A stretch of DNA of 64,000 bases, from contig NZ_BCXE01000023.1 of NCBI RefSeq assembly GCF_001894945.1, forward strand, positions 167,428-231,427, written 5' to 3'. Made by a program: the position numbers and the translations under genes. The stretch comes from Rhodococcus ruber NBRC 15591. GTDB taxonomy: Bacteria; Actinomycetota; Actinomycetes; Mycobacteriales; Mycobacteriaceae. Below are positions 56,181 to 63,470 of this stretch, one piece after another (the stretch's first letter is position 1; the number at the start of each line of letters is the position of its first letter). The notes under the pieces were generated by a model. That model searched no databases. It was not told the origin of the DNA and saw nothing but the letters and a program-made list of their open reading frames with translations.

Positions 56181-56963
56181 ATGACGGACGAGCAGAGACC
56201 TCAGGTGATCGCGCGGGTCGGAGCACTCCTGCGGGCGATCGCCGGGCACGAACCGGTCGGATCGTCGACGTCCGACCTCGCGCGGGCGACGAGCCTCGCA
56301 CGGCCGACGGTGCACCGCCTGCTGACCTCGCTCGCCGACGAGGGACTCGTCGACCGCGACCCGAAGACCGGCCGATGGTCGCTGGGACCCGAGCTCTACC
56401 TCCTCGGTTCGCTGGCGGCCGGCCGGTACGACATCACCGACCTCGCCCGCGACGTCCTGCGCGACCTCGCGCGGGAGACCGGTGAGAGCGCCTTCCTGTC
56501 CGCCCGGCGCGGGGACGAGACCGTGTGCCTCGCCAGTGAGGAGGGCAGCTTTCCGCTGCGCTCCCACGTCCTGCACGTCGGCATCCGGCTGCCGCTCGGG
56601 GTCGCGTCCGCGGGCCTGGTCATCCTGTCCCATCTCTCGGACCGCGACATCGACGAGTACCTGTCCCGCACCGACCTGACCGCGGGGTGGGGACCGGACC
56701 ACACCCGGCACGCGGTGGAGGAACGGATCGCCGCGACGCGCCTGGCCGGCTACTCCACCAATCCCGCCCTGCTCGTGGAGGGAAGCTGGGGGATGGGGGC
56801 TGCCGTCTTCGACCATCGGGACGCACCGGCCTGGGCGCTGAGTATCACCGGGGTCGAGAGCCGTTTCCGCGAGGATCGCCGCCCCGAACTCGGGGAACTG
56901 CTGCTTCGGCAGGCGCACCGGCTCACCCAGTTGCTGCGCCACCGCCCCCGGCGAACGGGCTAG
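56181..56963 (+). CDS. IclR-family transcriptional regulator
   Basis: A 260-residue IclR protein from ATG 56181 (MTDEQRPQVI). Residues 8-70 are the winged helix (TSDLARATSLARPTVHRLLTSL) and 85-255 the effector-binding domain (GESAFLSARRGDETVCL, LGVASAGLVIL). It is divergent from scoAB-thiolase and two near-identical palindromes lie between them. It probably responds to an aliphatic or aromatic-derived keto acid. Its 3' end overlaps the convergent kinase gene by 4 bp. Confidence 0.9.
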   Translation: MTDEQRPQVIARVGALLRAIAGHEPVGSSTSDLARATSLARPTVHRLLTSLADEGLVDRDPKTGRWSLGPELYLLGSLAAGRYDITDLARDVLRDLARETGESAFLSARRGDETVCLASEEGSFPLRSHVLHVGIRLPLGVASAGLVILSHLSDRDIDEYLSRTDLTAGWGPDHTRHAVEERIAATRLAGYSTNPALLVEGSWGMGAAVFDHRDAPAWALSITGVESRFREDRRPELGELLLRQAHRLTQLLRHRPRRTG

Positions 56964-57991
56964 GACCGTCCGGCGAGGGCCTCGCGGGCCATCTCGGCCA
57001 GCTGCGCCGGCCGCCGGGCGAGGGCGTCGACGTCTATGTCCTGACCGCCCATCGTCCCGGCGCGGAACCTCGCCGCCACACCCTCCGCAATGGCGGCGAG
57101 CTTCCACAGCGCGAAGGCCTGGTGGTAGCGCAGGTCGTCGAGATCGCGCCCGGTCGTGTCGGCATACCGCGCGGCGACCGTGTCGACGTCGAGGAAACCC
57201 TCGGCGGGATCGGGTGCCCAGCCGATCACGTCGGCCGAGACCCAGGTGGCGGTGAGCCACCCGAGGTCGGCCATGACGTCGCCGACGGTCCACAGTTCCC
57301 AGTCGAGAACCGCCCGGACCTCACCGTCGGGCCCGATCAGCAGGTTGCCCGGCCGGAAGTCGCCGTGCACCAACCCGGTCCACCGTTCGGCGGGCAGGTT
57401 CCGGGCCAGGAGGTCGTGGACGTCCCACACTGGACCGGGACCGACACCGCCGTCGGCGAGCTGACGGCTCCAGCGCCGCAACTGGCGCTCGAGGTAGCTG
57501 CCGGGTCTGCGCATCTGCGCCGGCGGTCCGGTCGTGGTGTCCACCGCGTGGATCTTCGCGAGGGTGTCCACGATGCTGTAGGAGGCGGCCCGCCGGTGCT
57601 GCCGGGGGAGCGCGGCGACCGTCTCGGCATCGTCGAGGACGATGCCGTCGACATGCGTGATGACGTAGAAGTCCGCGCCCGTCACCGCGTGGTCGGTGCA
57701 GTAGCCCAGTACCGGCGGTACCGGCACCGGGCCGCCGGCGAGCAGGTCGAGGATGCGCCACTCCCGCACGACGTCGTGGGCGGAGGAGAGCAGCGTCCCG
57801 GTCGGCGGCCGGCGCAGGACCCACCGCGTCCCCGCGTCGTCACGGACCCGGTAGGTCAGATTGGACCGGCCTCCGGTGATCAGTTCGAAGTGCAGCGGCG
57901 GTGCGACCGCCGGGAGGTTCTCGACGAACCACGCGGTGACGCGCGCGGCGTCGATCCCGATCGGCTCGCTCGCGGCATTCGACTGGGCCAT
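56960..57991 (-). CDS. APH-fold phosphotransferase, acyl-CoA-metabolism type
   Basis: A 343-residue aminoglycoside-phosphotransferase-like kinase (ATG 57991). It has the nucleotide loop ITGGRSNLTYRV, catalytic HGDFRPGNLLIG and metal-binding LDWELWTVGDVMADLGWL. The same subfamily occurs as a stand-alone protein next to acyl-CoA dehydrogenases and as the N-terminal domain of ACAD10/11. It is a paralogue of the kinase at 61.2 kb. It is divergent from the rsbQ-like gene. The substrate may be a hydroxyacyl-CoA; that is inference. Confidence 0.82.
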   Translation of the reverse strand: MAQSNAASEPIGIDAARVTAWFVENLPAVAPPLHFELITGGRSNLTYRVRDDAGTRWVLRRPPTGTLLSSAHDVVREWRILDLLAGGPVPVPPVLGYCTDHAVTGADFYVITHVDGIVLDDAETVAALPRQHRRAASYSIVDTLAKIHAVDTTTGPPAQMRRPGSYLERQLRRWSRQLADGGVGPGPVWDVHDLLARNLPAERWTGLVHGDFRPGNLLIGPDGEVRAVLDWELWTVGDVMADLGWLTATWVSADVIGWAPDPAEGFLDVDTVAARYADTTGRDLDDLRYHQAFALWKLAAIAEGVAARFRAGTMGGQDIDVDALARRPAQLAEMAREALAGRS

Positions 57992-58049
57992 CGCGCTCTG
58001 CTCTCGGTGGGAAGTCGTGTGTGCGGATCCTTCATGCCTACCCGCCCCG

Positions 58050-58065
58050 CGCACCGATCGGTGCG
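58050..58065. promoter_or_regulatory. 16-bp perfect palindrome between kinase and rsbQ genes
   Basis: CGCACCGATCGGTGCG is a perfect 16-bp palindrome in the 144-bp divergent intergenic region. A second, shorter one (GTTCCGGAAC) lies at 58088-58097. Either can be a dimeric repressor site. Confidence 0.55.
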
Positions 58066-58135
58066 TGCCGTGCCGGGCGGGCCGAAAGTTCCGGAACGCC
58101 GTCCACGGGGATGGGATCTCGGCGACCGTGCGAGT

Positions 58136-58954
58136 ATGAGGCCCGTGAATGTCCTCACCAGAAACCACGTACGCGTCACCGGCCGGGCCGGCGCGCCCGT
58201 CGTGGTGCTGGCACACGGGTTCGGTTGCGACCAGAACCTGTGGCGACTGGTGGTGCCGGCCTTGGAACGCGACTTCACCGTGGTGCTGTTCGACCACGTG
58301 GGCGCGGGCCGATCGGATCTGTCGGCGTGGAGCGCGGAGCGGTACTCGGATCTCGACGGCTACGCCGACGACGTGCTGGCGGTGTGCCGGACGCTGGATC
58401 TCGGACCGGTCGTCTTCGTCGGGCATTCGGTGAGCGCGATGATGGGGGTGCTCGCCGCCGCGCGCGACCCCGGCGCGTTCGCCGGGCTGGTGCTGCTCGC
58501 CCCGTCGCCGTGCTTTGTCGACGATCCGTCCACCGGATATCGGGGCGGGTTCAGCGTCGCCGACATCGACGAGCTGCTCGAGTCGCTGGAGGCGAACTAC
58601 CTGGGCTGGTCGGGTGCGATGGCGCCCGCCATCATGGGCAATCCGGAACGTCCCGAACTCGGCGAGGAACTGACCGCCGCCTTCTGCCGCACCGATCCGG
58701 CCATCGCCCGGGTCTTCGCCCGGGTGACGTTCTTGTCCGACAACCGGGCGGACCTGGCGAACGTGAGTGTTCCGACCGTGGTGGCCCAGTGCTCCCGCGA
58801 CGCGATCGCCCCGCCGGAGGTGGGTGCGTTCGTCCACGCGCAGATTCCGGGAAGCCGGTTGGTGACGTTGGACGCCACGGGGCACTGCCCGCAGCTCAGT
58901 GCCCCGGACGAGACCGTGGCCACGATCGCCGCCTTCGCCGGTTCGGTGGGGTGA
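58136..58954 (+). CDS. rsbQ: RsbQ-like alpha/beta hydrolase (stress-sensing partner of RsbP)
   Basis: The 272-residue protein from ATG 58136 (MRPVNVLTRN) parallels Bacillus subtilis RsbQ along its length: SRNHV/TRNHV start, HGFGCDQ, FDHVGAGRSDL, LDGYADDVL, FVGHSV, LLAPSPCF, GWSGAMAPAIMGNPERPE, ATGHCPQLSAPDET. The catalytic triad is S98, D222 and H250. RsbQ is a signalling hydrolase (like plant D14/KAI2) that activates the phosphatase RsbP in the energy-stress branch of SigB control. The phosphatase gene follows with a 1-bp overlap, supporting the call. Confidence 0.88.
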   Translation: MRPVNVLTRNHVRVTGRAGAPVVVLAHGFGCDQNLWRLVVPALERDFTVVLFDHVGAGRSDLSAWSAERYSDLDGYADDVLAVCRTLDLGPVVFVGHSVSAMMGVLAAARDPGAFAGLVLLAPSPCFVDDPSTGYRGGFSVADIDELLESLEANYLGWSGAMAPAIMGNPERPELGEELTAAFCRTDPAIARVFARVTFLSDNRADLANVSVPTVVAQCSRDAIAPPEVGAFVHAQIPGSRLVTLDATGHCPQLSAPDETVATIAAFAGSVG

Positions 58955-60216
58955 TGATCCCGGCCCGGGAGACGGACGACGGCCGGAACCCGGGCGCCGG
59001 GGCGACGGCGGGCGAGGATCGCGAGATGCGCGCCGCGCTGGCCGAGGACAGCGCCGAGAGCCTGTACGAGAACGCGCCCTGCGGCTACCTGTCCACCCTG
59101 CCGGACGGGCGGATCGCGAAGATCAACGCGACTCTGCTGCAGTGGCTGGGACTCCGGCGCGACGACGTGGTGGGCCGGCGGTACTTCTCCGACCTGCTCA
59201 CGGTCGGTGGCCGCCTCTACCACGAGACCCACTTCGCCCCGCTGCTGCGCATGCAGGGGGAAATCAGCGGCATCGCACTGGAATTGAGGGCGGCCGACGG
59301 CACCCGCCTGCCCGTCCTGGTCACGTCGGTGGTCCGGTACGACAGCGGCGGGCAGCCCCTGCTGATCCGCACCACCGTCTTCGACGCCCGGGAGCGCCGG
59401 GCGTACGAGACCGAACTGCTGCGCGCTCGCCGGGAGGCCGAGGACGAACGACGACGCCTGCAGCGGCTGACCCGCACCCTCCAGGCGACGTTGCTGCCAC
59501 CCGACCTGCCCGAGGTGCCCGGTCTCGATGTCGCCGCGCACTACCACATCGCCTCTCCGGACGAGGTCGGCGGCGACTTCTACGACCTGTTCCCGCTCGG
59601 TGCCGGCACCTGGGGCCTGTTCCTCGGCGACGTGTGCGGTAAGGGGGCGGCCGCGGCGGTGATGACCTCCGTCGCGCGCTACACCGTGCGTGCCGCGGCC
59701 GTCTACGCCTCCGGCCCGTCGGCGGTCCTGGCCGACCTGAACACCGTCCTCGTCGATCGGTACCGCATGCACGATCCGCGGTTCTGCACCGTCGTGTTCG
59801 GGATGCTCACCCCCGACGCGTCGCCGGGCAGCTTCCGCGTCACGCTGGCGTCGGGTGGGCACCCGCCGGCTCTGCTGCTGCGCGCCGATGGCAGCGCCGA
59901 CTACGTGCACATTCCGGGTGGACAGCTCATCGGGTTGCTGCCGCGGGCCCACATCGCCAGCGCCGTCGTCCGGCTGGATCCCGGCGACACCCTGGTGCTC
60001 TACACCGACGGTCTCACCGAGGCCCGCACCGCTCCGGGCGCCGACGAGCGCTTCGGCGAGCAGGCTCTGCTCGACTTCGCCCGGAGGCTGGGTCCGGTCA
60101 TCGCCGCGGAGGCCGTCGCCGCCGTCCGCGACCTCCTCGACACCCTGGGCACCGGGGTGGAGGACGACACGGCCGTCCTCGCCGTCCACGCGCCGCGCCG
60201 CAGCGTCGGGTCCTGA
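58954..60216 (+). CDS. rsbP: PAS-PP2C phosphatase, RsbP-like
   Basis: A 420-residue protein that starts in the rsbQ stop (TGATG). Residues about 35-145 are a PAS domain (YENAPCGYLSTLPDGRI ... NATLLQWLG), 148-180 a coiled coil, and 190-415 a SpoIIE/PP2C phosphatase with metal aspartates D208 (EVGGDFYDL) and D226 (GDVCGKGAAAAVM) and a late LYTDGLTEA. This order equals B. subtilis RsbP, which dephosphorylates the anti-anti-sigma factor RsbV. No RsbV, RsbW or sigma factor gene is near, so its target is elsewhere. Confidence 0.87.
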   Translation: MIPARETDDGRNPGAGATAGEDREMRAALAEDSAESLYENAPCGYLSTLPDGRIAKINATLLQWLGLRRDDVVGRRYFSDLLTVGGRLYHETHFAPLLRMQGEISGIALELRAADGTRLPVLVTSVVRYDSGGQPLLIRTTVFDARERRAYETELLRARREAEDERRRLQRLTRTLQATLLPPDLPEVPGLDVAAHYHIASPDEVGGDFYDLFPLGAGTWGLFLGDVCGKGAAAAVMTSVARYTVRAAAVYASGPSAVLADLNTVLVDRYRMHDPRFCTVVFGMLTPDASPGSFRVTLASGGHPPALLLRADGSADYVHIPGGQLIGLLPRAHIASAVVRLDPGDTLVLYTDGLTEARTAPGADERFGEQALLDFARRLGPVIAAEAVAAVRDLLDTLGTGVEDDTAVLAVHAPRRSVGS

Positions 60217-60296
60217 CCCGGGTTCCCGGTCACACGGGGCTGCCGGAAGCGATTGACATCACACCGTCCCCGGCGCACACTATGCAAGCGCTCAGC

Positions 60297-60318
60297 AACT
60301 TGAATCTGACGTCAAGTT
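60297..60318 (+). promoter_or_regulatory. Inverted repeat upstream of the crotonase operon
   Basis: AACTTGA (60297-60303) and TCAAGTT (60312-60318) are perfect 7-bp arms, 8 bp apart, 30 bp before the start codon. A TTGACA hexamer at 60253-60258 with a possible -10 at about 60278 lies upstream. A TetR- or MarR-type operator is likely; the regulator is not adjacent. Confidence 0.55.
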
Positions 60319-60348
60319 ATGTGACTCCCTGCTGTGAAGGAGCACCGG

Positions 60349-61188
60349 ATGACCGACGCACCCGCCGCGACGACCCGCGGCGTGGCCACCACCGACGACC
60401 TGGTCCTCGCCGAGCGGCGCGGACCGGTCGTCCTGCTCACCCTCAACCGGCCGGCCAAGCTCAACGCCTGGAGCAACGCCCTCGAGGACCGCTACTTCGA
60501 CCTGCTCGAGCAGGCGGACGACGACCCGCAGGTCCGGGCCGTCGTCGTCACCGGCGCCGGCCGCGGATTCTGCTCCGGTGCCGACCTCGACGACCTGCGC
60601 CACGTCGCCGACGCCACGGACGACGACCTGGTGCGCCCGCGCCCGCGCGACTTCCCGCTGCGCGTCCGCAAGCCGATCGTCGCCGCGATCCGCGGCCCCG
60701 TCGCGGGACTCGGCCTGGTCGAGGCCCTCTACTGCGACGTCCGCTTCGGCGACGCGACCACCCGCTTCACCACCGCGTTCGCGCGCCGCGGACTCATCGC
60801 CGAATACGGCGTCACCTGGCTGCTGCCCCGCGTCGTCGGCCACAGCCGCGCCGCGGACCTGCTGCTGTCGAGCCGCATGATCGACGCCGGCGAGGCCCAC
60901 CGGATCGGCCTGCTCGATCACCTCGTCACCACCGGCGACGTCGTCGACGCCGCCGTCGCCTACGCGACCGACCTCGCCGTCCGCTGCTCACCGCGATCGA
61001 TGGCGACGATCAAGACGCAGCTGCGCGCCGACGCCGACCGGTCCTACCCCGACGCCGTGACCGCCGCGGACCGCCTGATGGTCGAGGCCTTCCGCGGCCC
61101 CGACGTCGCCGAGGGCGTCGCCAGCCACCTCGAGCGGCGCGCCCCCGAGTTCGCCGCCCTGCCCGGGAGCGCCCATGCCACTGCGTGA
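60349..61188 (+). CDS. Enoyl-CoA hydratase/isomerase-family protein
   Basis: ATG 60349 (MTDAPAATTR) has gaaggag upstream. The 279-residue crotonase has VVVTGAGRGFCSGADLDDL (oxyanion loop), PIVAAIRGPVAGLGLVEAL, and FARRGLIAEYGVTWLLPRVVG, the pattern of an actinobacterial isomerase/hydratase subgroup in which the usual first catalytic glutamate of the P-E-x-x-L motif is moved. It is first in an operon with an APH-fold kinase (14-bp overlap) and an acyl-CoA dehydrogenase. Substrate unknown. Confidence 0.82.
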   Translation: MTDAPAATTRGVATTDDLVLAERRGPVVLLTLNRPAKLNAWSNALEDRYFDLLEQADDDPQVRAVVVTGAGRGFCSGADLDDLRHVADATDDDLVRPRPRDFPLRVRKPIVAAIRGPVAGLGLVEALYCDVRFGDATTRFTTAFARRGLIAEYGVTWLLPRVVGHSRAADLLLSSRMIDAGEAHRIGLLDHLVTTGDVVDAAVAYATDLAVRCSPRSMATIKTQLRADADRSYPDAVTAADRLMVEAFRGPDVAEGVASHLERRAPEFAALPGSAHATA

Positions 61189-62209
61189 AACCGTCGGCAT
61201 CGACCCGGACGCGATCCTGCGCTGGCTGGGCGATCTCGGCATCGAGCACACCGCACCGCTGACCTTCGATCGCATCGGCCTCGGCCAGTCGAACCTGACC
61301 TACCTCGTGCAGGACGGCGACGGGCGCCGGTGGGTGCTGCGGCGACCACCGCTCGGGCACCTGCTGGCGTCCGCGCACGACGTCGCGCGCGAGGCCCGCA
61401 TCCTCTCGGCGCTCGAGTCCACCGACGTGCCGACACCGACGGTGTTCGGGCTCACCGACGATCCGGCGATCAGCGACGTGCCGATGGTGCTCATGGAGTA
61501 CGTCGACGGACAGATGGTGGACCGGATGTCCGTCGCCGAGTCCCTGACGCCGGAGCGCCGCCGCCGCATCGGGCTGTCGCTCGCGCGGACGCTCGGCCGC
61601 ATCCACGCCGTGGACCTCGACAGCACGGGCCTCGCCGCCCTGGCCCGGCCCAAGCCCTATGCCCAGCGGCAGCTGCACCGCTGGGCCGGCCAGTGGGAGA
61701 AGTCGAAGACCCGCGAGCTGCCCGAACTCGACGACCTGACCCGCCGGCTCCTGGCCGCGGTGCCTCCGCAGCACGAAACCACCCTGGTGCACGGCGATTT
61801 CCATTTGCGCAACGTCATCACCTCGTACGACGGCGGTGACGTCGTCGCCGCGCTGGACTGGGAGCTGTCCACCGTCGGCGACCCCCTCGCCGACGTCGGG
61901 TCGCTGTTCGCGTACTGGCCCGAGCCGGGGGAGGACACCGGCGGCGACTTCCCCGCCTCCACCCTCGAGGGCTTCCCGAGCCGCGCCGAGCTCGCCGCTG
62001 TCTACCTGGACGAGACGGGCCGCGACCCGGCGGCACTGCAGTTCTGGCACGCGCTCGGGTTGTGGAAGGTGGCGGTGATCGCGGAGGGCGTGATGCGCCG
62101 CGCCCGCGACGAACCGCAGAACAAGGCCGCGGCCGGCACTCCCACGATCGAACGCATCGACGCCCTGGTCCACAAGGCCCGCGAGATCGCCGACGACGCC
62201 GGCATCTGA
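61175..62209 (+). CDS. APH-fold kinase, ACAD10/11- and LvaA-like
   Basis: A 344-residue kinase-like protein beginning 14 bp inside the crotonase gene. It has the loop GLGQSNLTYLV, LVHGDFHLRNVI for catalysis and LDWELSTVGDPLADVG for metal binding. Human ACAD10/ACAD11 carry this domain fused to an acyl-CoA dehydrogenase, and LvaA of the Pseudomonas levulinate operon phosphorylates 4-hydroxyacyl-CoA. Here kinase and dehydrogenase are separate adjacent genes, suggesting the same chemistry. It is paralogous to the kinase at 57 kb. Confidence 0.83.
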   Translation: MPLRETVGIDPDAILRWLGDLGIEHTAPLTFDRIGLGQSNLTYLVQDGDGRRWVLRRPPLGHLLASAHDVAREARILSALESTDVPTPTVFGLTDDPAISDVPMVLMEYVDGQMVDRMSVAESLTPERRRRIGLSLARTLGRIHAVDLDSTGLAALARPKPYAQRQLHRWAGQWEKSKTRELPELDDLTRRLLAAVPPQHETTLVHGDFHLRNVITSYDGGDVVAALDWELSTVGDPLADVGSLFAYWPEPGEDTGGDFPASTLEGFPSRAELAAVYLDETGRDPAALQFWHALGLWKVAVIAEGVMRRARDEPQNKAAAGTPTIERIDALVHKAREIADDAGI

Positions 62210-62242
62210 CGCCCCACCACCCTCGACACGCAGGAGACGACG

Positions 62243-63436
62243 ATGTCCCCCGACGAGCAGACGACCGCACGCGACCTCTCCGCGCGTGTGAAGACACTTC
62301 TGTCCGAACATGATCCGAGCACAACCCGGCCCGAGGACTTCCTCGGCGCACGGTTCGACGCCGGTCTCGCCTGGGTGCACTTCCCGCCGGGGCACGGCGG
62401 GCTCGGCCTGCCGCAGAGCCACCAGGCGCAGGTCGAGGCGGAACTGGCCGCCGCCGGCGCGCCCCGGCCCGCCGCCGCCCGCAACGGCATCGGCCTGGGC
62501 ATGGCCGCCCCCACCATCGCCGCCTTCGGCACCGAGGAACAGAAGAGCCGGTTCCTGCGCCCCCTCTACACCGGACAGCACATCTACTGCCAGCTGTTCA
62601 GCGAGCCCGGCGCCGGCTCCGACCTGGCCGCCGTCGCGACCCGCGCCGTCCGCGACGGCGACGACTGGATCGTCGACGGCCAGAAGGTGTGGACCTCGGG
62701 CGCGCAGAACGCGCAGATGGCGATCCTGGTGGCCCGCACCGACCCGGCCGTGCCCAAACACGCAGGGCTGACGTACTTCCTGCTCGACATGAGCGATCCG
62801 GGCGTCGACGTGCGGCCCCTGCGGCAGATCACCGGCGAGGCCGAGTTCAACGAAGTGTTCCTCACCGGCGTGCGGGTACCCGACGCCAACCGGCTCGGCG
62901 ACGAGGGACAGGGCTGGCGCGTCGCCACCACCACCCTCAACTACGAACGCGTCGCGATCGGCTCCGGCGCGCCCCGCGAGGGCGGCATGATCGGCAAGGT
63001 CGCCGCGGCCTGGCGCGAGCGTCCCGAGGTGCGCGACCCGGCGCGGCACGACGAGCTCATGCGGCTGTGGGTCGAGGCGGAGGTGACCCGGCTGACCGGC
63101 GAACGCCTGCGCCAGCAGTTCGCCGCGGGCCAGCCCGGCCCGGAGGGCTCCGGCATGAAACTCGCGTTCGCCCGCCTCGCCCAGACGATCTCGGGTTTCG
63201 AGGTGGAACTGCACGGCGAGCAGGGCCTGCGCTACGACGACTGGACCCTGCGCCGGCCCGAATGGGTGGACTTCACCGGCCGCGAACCCGGATACCGGTA
63301 CCTGCGCGCCAAGGGCAACTCCATCGAGGGCGGCACGTCGGAGATCCTGCGCAACGTCGTCGCCGAGCGGGTGCTCGGACTGCCGCCGGAACACCGTGTG
63401 GACAAGGACATTCCGTGGAAGGACCTGGCGCGTTAA
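62243..63436 (+). CDS. Acyl-CoA dehydrogenase, LvaC/ACAD11-like by context
   Basis: A 397-residue acyl-CoA dehydrogenase (ATG 62243, caggagac upstream). It has LFSEPGAGSDLAAVATRA, DGQKVWTSGAQNAQM and the C-terminal KGNSIEGGTSEILRNVVAERVLGLP helix with the family's late glutamate region. It is 33 bp after the kinase gene. With the kinase it may convert a phosphorylated 4-hydroxyacyl-CoA to an enoyl-CoA. Its TAA stop lies at the presumed right edge of the insertion element, so the very C-terminus may be altered. Confidence 0.88.
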   Translation: MSPDEQTTARDLSARVKTLLSEHDPSTTRPEDFLGARFDAGLAWVHFPPGHGGLGLPQSHQAQVEAELAAAGAPRPAAARNGIGLGMAAPTIAAFGTEEQKSRFLRPLYTGQHIYCQLFSEPGAGSDLAAVATRAVRDGDDWIVDGQKVWTSGAQNAQMAILVARTDPAVPKHAGLTYFLLDMSDPGVDVRPLRQITGEAEFNEVFLTGVRVPDANRLGDEGQGWRVATTTLNYERVAIGSGAPREGGMIGKVAAAWRERPEVRDPARHDELMRLWVEAEVTRLTGERLRQQFAAGQPGPEGSGMKLAFARLAQTISGFEVELHGEQGLRYDDWTLRRPEWVDFTGREPGYRYLRAKGNSIEGGTSEILRNVVAERVLGLPPEHRVDKDIPWKDLAR

Positions 63437-63440
63437 CGCC

Positions 63441-63462
63441 TCTCCTGCCTGAAGGCGGGAGA
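63441..63462 (-). mobile_element. Right-end hairpin of a TnpB-bearing IS605-family element
   Basis: On the minus strand, downstream of tnpB, 63462-63441 form a hairpin (TCTCCCGCC / TTCA / GGCAGGAGA, one mismatch). Stem-loops of this shape close the right end of IS200/IS605 elements and the 3' part of the TnpB guide RNA scaffold. The element edge is probably near 63433-63437. Confidence 0.65.
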
Positions 63463-63470
63463 TTCCCGGC

